Source: an uncultured Bacilli bacterium
GTDB lineage: Bacteria; Bacillota_I; Bacilli_A; RF39; UBA660
Length of the DNA: 6,181 bases
Assembly (NCBI GenBank): GCA_934096785.1
Contig: CAKONA010000064.1
Coordinates: 1 to 6,181, forward strand
Direction of reading: 5' to 3'
Position 1 is the stretch's first letter; each line of letters opens with the position of its first letter. Below are positions 1 through 4,593 of the stretch, in pieces. The notes under the pieces were generated by a model. That model searched no databases and was not told the DNA's origin. It worked only from the letters and a program-made list of their open reading frames with translations. The translations under genes and the position numbers were made by a program.

Positions 1-878
1 TCACAATTAAGTTCACATTTCCCATCTCCATTAGTGTCACAATTTATATTACAAATGCCATCATTATCTGTGTCACAACTATGATTACATTTACCATCTC
101 CGTCAGTATCACAGTTTAAGTCACAATAACCATCTTTATTGTTATCACAATTTAAATCACATTTTCCGTCTCCGTTTGTGTCACAATTAAGTTCACATTT
201 CCCATCTCCATTAGTGTCACAATTTATATTACAAATGCCATCATTATCTGTGTCACAGTTATGGTTACATTTACCGTCTCCATCAGTGTCACAGTTTAAG
301 TCACAATAGCCATCTTTATTATTATCACAATTTAAATCACATTTACCATCATTATTAGTATCACAATTAGTGTTACATACTCCATCTCCATCAGTATCGC
401 AATTTAAATCACATTTACCGTCTCCATCTAAATCAAGATTCTTATCAGGCCATCCATCTCCGTCAGTATCACAGTTCAAATCACATTTTCCATCTCCATC
501 AGTATCTTGATTTATCAAGTTCTTATCAGGCTTTCCATCACCATTACTATCTATATTAAATGTAGGCTTCTTACTTCCTTTATAATCTATATTTGTATTT
601 GGTTTCTTCTTATCAGTACTACAGTTTACTTGACACTTACCAGTACCATTATCAATATTAATCTCTGCTATTCCATCTCCATTAATATCAATATTTAAAT
701 CCCCTCTACCTTTATGTCTAATATAAAGACCCATACCACCTAATATAATAAGTAGAAAAAACAAAAGTAAAAGTAACAAAAGTAACAATTTCTTTTTCTT
801 CTTTTTTTCTTCCTCTTCTTCATTCTCATCTATTGGTGTATTATTAAATTCATCATTCAATGTAACATTATCTTCCAT
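1..878 (-). CDS. Membrane-anchored Cys-rich calcium-loop repeat protein (TSP3-like), C-terminus off window
   Basis: No named gene is recognised. The 292 visible residues start with an acidic cytoplasmic tail (E20-E24), six lysines (K25-K30) and one hydrophobic span (about 31-53, nine leucines in a row). This predicts an inside N-terminus and an outside C-terminus. Degenerate repeats follow (about 64-121), then 14 uninterrupted 12-residue units (125-292) of the form D-x-[DN]-x-D-G-x-C-x-x-[NS]-C, for example DTDGDGKCDLNC. The D-x-D-x-D-G core is the calcium loop known from thrombospondin type 3, dockerin and EF-hand families. The 28 visible cysteines all fall in CxxxC pairs. Unit 137-148 (DTDGDGWPDKNL) lacks cysteine. 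The ATG at 878 is chosen because AGGAG lies 8 nt upstream (887-891) and a promoter precedes it. The frame is still open at the left edge, so total length and any wall anchor or adhesin domain are unknown. Calcium binding, disulfides and a surface-stalk role are inferred. Confidence 0.85.
   Translation of the reverse strand, partial: MEDNVTLNDEFNNTPIDENEEEEEKKKKKKLLLLLLLLLFFLLIILGGMGLYIRHKGRGDLNIDINGDGIAEINIDNGTGKCQVNCSTDKKKPNTNIDYKGSKKPTFNIDSNGDGKPDKNLINQDTDGDGKCDLNCDTDGDGWPDKNLDLDGDGKCDLNCDTDGDGVCNTNCDTNNDGKCDLNCDNNKDGYCDLNCDTDGDGKCNHNCDTDNDGICNINCDTNGDGKCELNCDTNGDGKCDLNCDNNKDGYCDLNCDTDGDGKCNHSCDTDNDGICNINCDTNGDGKCELNC
3..506 (-). repeat. Tandem 36-bp coding repeat array, 14 units, with a 180-bp higher-order period
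   Basis: Fourteen consecutive 36-bp units encode the 12-residue calcium-loop repeats. The five most distal unit types recur in the same order, giving a 180-bp superunit. Positions 1-77 are identical to 181-257, and 1-163 matches 181-343 with 8 differences counted by eye. Six of these are synonymous and two fall in one Asn/Ser codon. Units nearer the gene start are more diverged, so recent duplication or conversion was at the distal side. The array reaches the window edge, where a short-read assembly could have collapsed or broken it. Confidence 0.93.
516..689 (-). repeat. Degenerate N-terminal repeat units
   Basis: Residues about 64-121 hold older, decayed copies of the same unit. DINGDGIAEINI (64-75) and DSNGDGKPDKNL (110-121) keep the D-x-N-x-D-G core but lack cysteine. 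An 11-residue unit at 76-86 keeps a CxxxC pair. Residues 98-109 keep only the spacing. A three-residue insertion (I-N-Q, 122-124) separates them from the regular array. Confidence 0.6.
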
Positions 879-903
879 ACTCTTATCTCCTATTATTAAG
901 TTA

Positions 904-932
904 ATTTTATCATAAAGAATTAAATACTTCAA
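904..932 (-). promoter_or_regulatory. Predicted extended -10 promoter of the repeat-protein gene
   Basis: On the minus strand, TTGAAG (932-927) and TAAAAT (909-904) are separated by exactly 17 nt. A TG sits one base before the -10, giving an extended -10 element. Transcription would begin near 897, about 19 nt before the ATG, leaving the AGGAG site inside the leader. The -35 overlaps the stop codon of the upstream gene. Confidence 0.6.
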
Positions 933-2128
933 TATTTAGATATCGTAAATACAGGTTTAATATCTAATTTATTTACAAAATTCTCTTTTACATACACATT
1001 ACCACTATATAATACTGAAGAACCAAACTCTTCTATTCCGTTATTTATTATCCAATAGTTTCCTTTTAATATTGATTTATTCTTTACACTATCATATAGT
1101 TTAACATATTCATTATATGATATTATTCTTATTTTACTTTTACTATAGTTATTACATGTATAATTATTTTTAGTTATTTCTTCTTCTGTATATCCTCCAC
1201 AACCTTCATTATCAGTACAACCTACATTTATAAAGTCATCACATATCGCATCTTCTTTAATCTTACTTGATAGTTCACTACTTAATGTTTTAATATAAAC
1301 ATTATTTAAGTAATAATTTATATATGAGTTACTCCATTTATATTTATTTGTATCATTCTCAGTATAATAACAGTATTCACTTACTTCACTAGTACATTGA
1401 CTTAATTTTTCATCAATAGGATTTTGTTTCATTAAAGTTATCTCTTCTTCTTTATCATTAAGTACAATATATTTTATATTATCTATTTCTACTACTGACG
1501 CCTCACAATAATATTTATCTTTAACATATTCTCCTTTATTACCTAAGAAACATTCTACTTGATATGTATAAACATCACTTACATTACCATCTGAATCTTT
1601 AAACCATATATAATGTTTACTAGTATCATATGACTTTATAATTATACTATCTTTATAATCTTTATGAATCCATTTACCTTTAAAATCATTCTTATCTGAT
1701 ATCATATAATCTAAATCATTAGAATTAACATTAAATGATATAATATTATTATTTTTAACAACATTTACATCTATATTAACAAGTTCTCCACATTTATTTT
1801 TACTAACATCTATTTTATTTAAAGCAGTTTTACTAATACAATATTCACCACTACTTATATTAAAACTAACATTCTTATATTTATCTATTTTTATTTTACC
1901 ACTTCCATCAAAATAATAAGTAGTATCAAGTACATTAGTTCCATCATGTATCATACCACTTTTAAATGAATATTCTCCTTCATCTAAAGTATATAAGTAA
2001 TTAAGAAGTACTCTACTTCTATTTAATAAATGCAATTTTTCATATCTAAATATAAAGAATACAAGTATACTTATCATAACTACTACAAATAAAATTATTA
2101 ATATTATATATTTCCTAAACTTCTTCAT
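929..2128 (-). CDS. Membrane-anchored extracytoplasmic protein, C-terminal region resembling DUF6273, function unknown
   Basis: This 399-residue product has one N-terminal membrane anchor (about 8-27, after basic MKKFRK), so nearly all of it should lie outside the membrane. Residues about 40-115 (a GEYSF...DGSGKIKIDKYKNVSF...YCISK...C pattern) recall the globular part of pseudopilin-like surface proteins. This is a weak impression. Residues about 260-399 (W265-S-N-S-Y-I-N-Y-Y-L-N, then an IRIISYNEY stretch, YWIINNG, and a KPVFTISK end) resemble DUF6273/paralogous-domain proteins of gut Firmicutes. Ten cysteines occur at 97, 113, 193, 208, 245, 253, 296, 304, 310 and 325. The even number and close pairing suggest disulfides. 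It ends at TGA (931-929). No Shine-Dalgarno precedes the ATG, and a -10 box ends 6 nt upstream, so the message may be leaderless. No catalytic motif was seen. Family assignment is tentative. Confidence 0.8.
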   Translation of the reverse strand: MKKFRKYIILIILFVVVMISILVFFIFRYEKLHLLNRSRVLLNYLYTLDEGEYSFKSGMIHDGTNVLDTTYYFDGSGKIKIDKYKNVSFNISSGEYCISKTALNKIDVSKNKCGELVNIDVNVVKNNNIISFNVNSNDLDYMISDKNDFKGKWIHKDYKDSIIIKSYDTSKHYIWFKDSDGNVSDVYTYQVECFLGNKGEYVKDKYYCEASVVEIDNIKYIVLNDKEEEITLMKQNPIDEKLSQCTSEVSEYCYYTENDTNKYKWSNSYINYYLNNVYIKTLSSELSSKIKEDAICDDFINVGCTDNEGCGGYTEEEITKNNYTCNNYSKSKIRIISYNEYVKLYDSVKNKSILKGNYWIINNGIEEFGSSVLYSGNVYVKENFVNKLDIKPVFTISKY

Positions 2129-2134
2129 ACTTAT

Positions 2135-2163
2135 ATTATAAATTAAACCAAAAGAAAAGGAAA
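2135..2163 (-). promoter_or_regulatory. Predicted promoter for a leaderless transcript of the 399-residue protein gene
   Basis: A perfect TATAAT (2140-2135) ends 6 nt before the ATG at 2128, which places the expected transcription start on the A of the start codon. The -35 at 17-nt spacing is poor (TTTCCT, 2163-2158, three of six consensus bases). The 25 nt before the ATG contain no purine-rich ribosome binding site. Confidence 0.55.
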
Positions 2164-2177
2164 CACTTTTATTTCCT
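2150..2177 (-). terminator. Weak candidate rho-independent terminator after the HAAS gene
   Basis: AGGAAA (2177-2172) can pair with TTTCCT (2163-2158) around an 8-nt loop, followed by TTTCTTTT (2157-2150). The stem is only 6 bp with two G-C pairs and begins inside the TAG stop codon. It could act as a weak or leaky terminator in this AT-rich context. Confidence 0.4.
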
Positions 2178-3510
2178 AATCACACCAAGTACATTCAGTT
2201 ATTTCTAATTTCTTTAATGTATTTTTATTACCTTCTATTTCCATTTTTAAGTTTACTATATCATCATAGTTATAAAATTCTTTATTTTTAACATCTGTTA
2301 ATACTTTATTTATAAATTTATTTGTTGAATTTAAGTAATGAACTTTTATTATAGTTCCACTTAATCCTTCATTCTTTGTATAGTATGGATTACTATAATC
2401 TGGTCCATATACTTTTATATTTATAGTATTATCTTCCATTGTATCATTTATTTTTTTATCCACTTTATTACAGTTATCACAACTTATCTTTCTAACATCA
2501 CTTACATCTAATTGATAATCTTTTCTAAGTGTATACTCAACTTCAGCATCTTTAAATTTAAGTGTAGTTACTTCTATCATAAATATACCTAATCCTGAAC
2601 CAAAAAGTACTATTGAAGATATAAATGTAATAAGTAATCTAGTTGTATTAAATTTTAAAGAGAATATAAATCTGTATAATAAATCACATATCCATATAAA
2701 ACCAACTACTAATCCTAAAGATGCAACTATAATACCTAGAAATAAATAATATTTAATTGAAAACTCAACTGAAAATGCAAATACTACTGAAGAAGTAACA
2801 AGTCCACAAGCCATAATAACTAATATAAAGAATGCTATTAATTTAAAGAAATATAGTATTATTTTACTTATATAGTTTATAAATGAATTATCATTTTTAC
2901 AAAGACTTTCCTTCTCTACCTTTTTACTTTCTTTTACTTTAGTTTTACTTTTCTTTGGCTCATTTGTAAGTTTAAATCCATTAAGTATTCTCTCATTCAT
3001 TAGTTTAATAAATACTATATAAGCAACAACTATATATATTAAGTTTATTACAACTTCTACAACTGTACTTATAACATTATAGAATTTATATGGTATAGGA
3101 GAAATAATATTCTCAAAACAATCTTGTACAAAGTAAAATGGTATCTTAACTACCGCACATATCATTAAAGCTATTAATATGTATATAAGAAACTGTATTA
3201 TATCTTTAAATGTTCCATTTGAAAATATCTTAATACTTTTATTAAAAACTTCTTTACTAGTAAATGCTATATCATCTATAAATGTACTTTGACCTTTATT
3301 ATAGTCTTTATTTATTTTATATGCATCTAAGATTCCCTCTACAAGTTCATTGATATCTCCAAACTCATTTATCGCATCTCTCTCGCTAGTACCAGATTTT
3401 ATCTTCTCATCAATATGTTCACTATATTCATTTATTATATCTTCTACTTCATCATTATTTAATATTTTTAGTTTGTCCTTTAACTTATCAATAAATTCAC
3501 TTTTATTCAT
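2176..3510 (-). CDS. HAAS (DUF1700) signalling-domain polytopic membrane protein
   Basis: Residues 1 to about 65 form a HAAS/DUF1700 domain: NKSEFIDKLKDKLK at the start, an EYSEHIDEKI helix, then a GD-x-x-E-L-V-E-G-I-L-D end. This helical domain is characteristically paired with PadR regulators. About five membrane spans follow (near 104-128, 145-170, 215-247, 254-281 and 292-314), with a lysine-rich loop (186-202) between spans two and three. With the N-terminus inside and five spans, the roughly 125-residue tail lies outside. It carries C344-D-N-C347 and C440-T-W-C443 just before the C-terminus. No DUF4097-type domain is evident. Start choice: a GTG at 3519 is in frame, but the ATG at 3510 is preferred because AAGGAAGTGA ends 5 nt before it. 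The 8-nt overlap with padR implies translational coupling. Inferred role: membrane partner of the PadR protein. Signal unknown. Confidence 0.85.
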   Translation of the reverse strand: MNKSEFIDKLKDKLKILNNDEVEDIINEYSEHIDEKIKSGTSERDAINEFGDINELVEGILDAYKINKDYNKGQSTFIDDIAFTSKEVFNKSIKIFSNGTFKDIIQFLIYILIALMICAVVKIPFYFVQDCFENIISPIPYKFYNVISTVVEVVINLIYIVVAYIVFIKLMNERILNGFKLTNEPKKSKTKVKESKKVEKESLCKNDNSFINYISKIILYFFKLIAFFILVIMACGLVTSSVVFAFSVEFSIKYYLFLGIIVASLGLVVGFIWICDLLYRFIFSLKFNTTRLLITFISSIVLFGSGLGIFMIEVTTLKFKDAEVEYTLRKDYQLDVSDVRKISCDNCNKVDKKINDTMEDNTINIKVYGPDYSNPYYTKNEGLSGTIIKVHYLNSTNKFINKVLTDVKNKEFYNYDDIVNLKMEIEGNKNTLKKLEITECTWCD

Positions 3511-3826
3511 TATTTTCACTTCCTTTTATGAAAGAATTAACGCTACTTTCAAACTTCTTCCATTCTTCTAATAATTGTTCTTTTCTTTTAATTCCTAAAA
3601 CCGTTATCTTATAATACTTCCTACTAGGACCACCACTTGATTCCTTCAAATATGTTTCAAAATAATTCTCATTAGTAAGCCTCTTAAGTATCGGATATAT
3701 AGTTCCCTCATTAACATTAACAACCTTACTAATCTCTTCAACAAGTTCATAACCGTATCTATCCTGCTTTGAAGTAAATAAAAGTACCAACAATTCTAAG
3801 ACACCCTTCTTAAATTGAGTATCCAC
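3503..3826 (-). CDS. PadR family transcriptional regulator
   Basis: The 107-residue length is typical of the small PadR-s1 subfamily: a winged helix-turn-helix followed by one C-terminal dimerisation helix. Visible hallmarks are the opening QFKKGVLELLVL, the Y-G-Y-E-L turn (about 24-28), the recognition-helix segment N-E-G-T-I-Y-P-I-L-K-R-L (about 38-49), and the wing G-G-P-S-R-K-Y-Y-K-I-T (about 65-75). The rest is a charged helix. It should bind DNA as a cytoplasmic dimer, usually as a repressor. The start is GTG at 3826, supported by GAGGTGAT (3837-3830). The nearby ATG at 3831 is out of frame. Its stop overlaps the HAAS gene by 8 nt, so the two form one operon. A 7-bp inverted repeat across its own -35 suggests autoregulation. 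Family assignment is firm; target genes are inferred. Confidence 0.93.
   Translation of the reverse strand: MDTQFKKGVLELLVLLFTSKQDRYGYELVEEISKVVNVNEGTIYPILKRLTNENYFETYLKESSGGPSRKYYKITVLGIKRKEQLLEEWKKFESSVNSFIKGSENNE
3516..3525 (-). promoter_or_regulatory. Shine-Dalgarno that decides the HAAS gene start
   Basis: AAGGAAGTGA (3525-3516) matches the anti-Shine-Dalgarno complement AAGGAGGTGA at 9 of 10 positions and ends 5 nt before the ATG at 3510. The upstream in-frame GTG (3519-3517) lies within this site and cannot easily be used. The site is inside the last codons of padR. Confidence 0.75.
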
Positions 3827-3829
3827 TTC

Positions 3830-3837
3830 ATCACCTC
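3830..3837 (-). promoter_or_regulatory. Shine-Dalgarno supporting the GTG start of padR
   Basis: GAGGTGAT matches the core of the 16S anti-Shine-Dalgarno complement and lies 3 nt before GTG (3826), with its AGG core 7 nt away. With the predicted promoter, this site falls at or very near the 5' end of the mRNA. Confidence 0.7.
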
Positions 3838-3843
3838 AACATT

Positions 3844-3872
3844 ATATTAACACCACTACTTTGTATTGTCAA
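3844..3872 (-). promoter_or_regulatory. Predicted padR operon promoter
   Basis: A perfect -35 TTGACA (3872-3867) is followed after 17 nt by TAATAT (3849-3844). A better-looking TATAAT (3846-3841) overlaps it but would need a 20-nt spacer. Either choice gives a very short leader of about 10 nt or less before the start codon. The promoter lies wholly in the 56-nt gap after traX. Confidence 0.6.
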
Positions 3873-3877
3873 GTAGT
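3855..3877 (-). promoter_or_regulatory. Candidate PadR operator: 7-bp inverted repeat over the -35
   Basis: ACTACTT (3877-3871) and AAGTAGT (3861-3855) form a perfect inverted repeat with a 9-nt spacer. The left arm ends in the first two bases of TTGACA and the rest of the -35 lies in the spacer. A dimer bound here would block RNA polymerase. No T-run follows, so it is not a terminator. PadR repressors commonly autoregulate through such sites; the assignment here is inferred. Confidence 0.45.
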
Positions 3878-3882
3878 TTATA

Positions 3883-4548
3883 TTACATAATACTATATTT
3901 TACCAATAATATGATTAATAAATGTAAAGGATAAAATACATAAAAGAAATATTTATTTATTTTACACTTTGTTTTAGTATTTATAAGTATAAAAGGAAGA
4001 GCCAAAAGAGAATAACCTACTATACTATATGGTATATTTTCTATAGACACACTTTTATCAAGAAAGTAATTCAAATAAAACAAAGTGTATGGTACACCTA
4101 AAACCATCTTATTATTCCTACCATAATAAAATATTAAAGCAAGTCCCGGATATATAGCAAAATAATCAAGTCTCATTATAATACCAACGACCACATTCAA
4201 TACTGCAAACAAATACTTCTTATTATCTAGAAAGTAATACATAAGTACTAAAGCAACTAACGTAAACATTATATTTAAGTTATAAGTATTAAATACCATC
4301 ATATATAAAGGTTGTGAAATAACACCAACTACAAGCATTCTAATAATATATTTATTAATATCCTTTGTCTTAAAGTATCCAATCATAACACTATACGCAA
4401 ACAAAGGAAAAGAAATCCTACCAATTCCTCTCATTATCAAATTATTATTAAAAAGTACACTACCCACGTGATCAATCACCATACATATAACAGCAATCAA
4501 TTTCAAAAAAATAGTATCCACATTAGTTACAATATTATCATTCTTCAT
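3883..4548 (-). CDS. TraX family membrane protein
   Basis: This is a 221-residue polytopic membrane protein with roughly seven or eight hydrophobic spans. TraX-family hallmarks are present in order: L-K-L-I-A-V-I-C-M-V-I-D-H-V-G (about 15-29, with D26-H27), R-G-I-G-R-I-S-F-P-L-F (40-50), I-S-Q-P (77-80), L-N-I-M-F-T-L (91-97), R-L-D-Y-F-A-I-Y-P-G (126-135) and the C-terminal Y-V-F-Y-P-L-H (203-209). F-plasmid TraX is needed for N-terminal acetylation of pilin, and the family is thought to be acyltransferase-like. Chromosomal copies like this one, with no conjugation genes nearby, have no settled substrate; acylation of an envelope component is inferred. The ATG at 4548 lacks a Shine-Dalgarno, but a -10 box ends 6 nt upstream, suggesting a leaderless mRNA. 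No terminator was seen after it, so some read-through into padR is possible. Confidence 0.87.
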   Translation of the reverse strand: MKNDNIVTNVDTIFLKLIAVICMVIDHVGSVLFNNNLIMRGIGRISFPLFAYSVMIGYFKTKDINKYIIRMLVVGVISQPLYMMVFNTYNLNIMFTLVALVLMYYFLDNKKYLFAVLNVVVGIIMRLDYFAIYPGLALIFYYGRNNKMVLGVPYTLFYLNYFLDKSVSIENIPYSIVGYSLLALPFILINTKTKCKINKYFFYVFYPLHLLIILLVKYSIM

Positions 4549-4554
4549 AACAAA

Positions 4555-4583
4555 ATCATAACAAAAAATAGATTGTATGTAAA
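4555..4583 (-). promoter_or_regulatory. Predicted promoter for a leaderless traX-family transcript
   Basis: TTTACA (4583-4578) and TATGAT (4560-4555) each match the sigma-A consensus at five of six positions, and the spacer is exactly 17 nt. Only 6 nt (TTTGTT) separate the -10 from the ATG at 4548, so transcription should begin at the start codon. The -35 lies at the top of the metG terminator hairpin. Confidence 0.7.
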
Positions 4584-4593
4584 CAACCTATTT
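4563..4593 (-). terminator. Candidate rho-independent terminator of metG
   Basis: AAATAGGTTGT (4593-4583) pairs with ACAATCTATTT (4576-4566) as an 11-bp stem with one G-U wobble and a 6-nt loop. It runs into six T (4568-4563). The stem contains the last Lys codon and the TAG stop of metG. It is AT-rich, so efficiency is uncertain. Confidence 0.6.

Noticed and set aside
1..506. Regular short repeats resembling a CRISPR array
   Set aside because: The 36-bp periodicity has no unique spacers. Every unit is in frame and encodes the same 12-residue motif, so it is a coding repeat.
506..519. Inverted repeat CTTGAT-TT-ATCAAG inside the repeat gene
   Set aside because: It coincides with a three-codon insertion (I-N-Q) between repeat units and has no flanking duplication or mobile-element feature. 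It is most simply codon coincidence in AT-rich sequence.
507..698. Plus-strand open frame of 63 codons
   Set aside because: It is antisense to the repeat-protein gene, has a low-complexity Ile/Thr-rich product and no ribosome binding site, and is a shadow of the real coding frame.
929..931. Mycoplasma-type code 4 (TGA read as Trp)
   Set aside because: Reading through this TGA would add only three residues before TAA, so this codon alone does not decide. All 16 Trp in the annotated proteins are TGG and no gene has an internal TGA, which favours code 11.
3841..3846. Perfect TATAAT as the padR -10
   Set aside because: It would need a 20-nt spacer from TTGACA and would start transcription within the ribosome binding site. 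TAATAT at 17 nt fits better, though both overlap.
3855..3877. Hairpin after traX as a terminator
   Set aside because: The 7-bp repeat is followed by GGTGTT with no T-run, and it overlaps the padR promoter, so an operator is more likely.
3883..4548. Conjugative or plasmid context implied by the TraX family name
   Set aside because: No other transfer, relaxase or replication genes are present and the neighbour is metG, so a chromosomal location is more likely.
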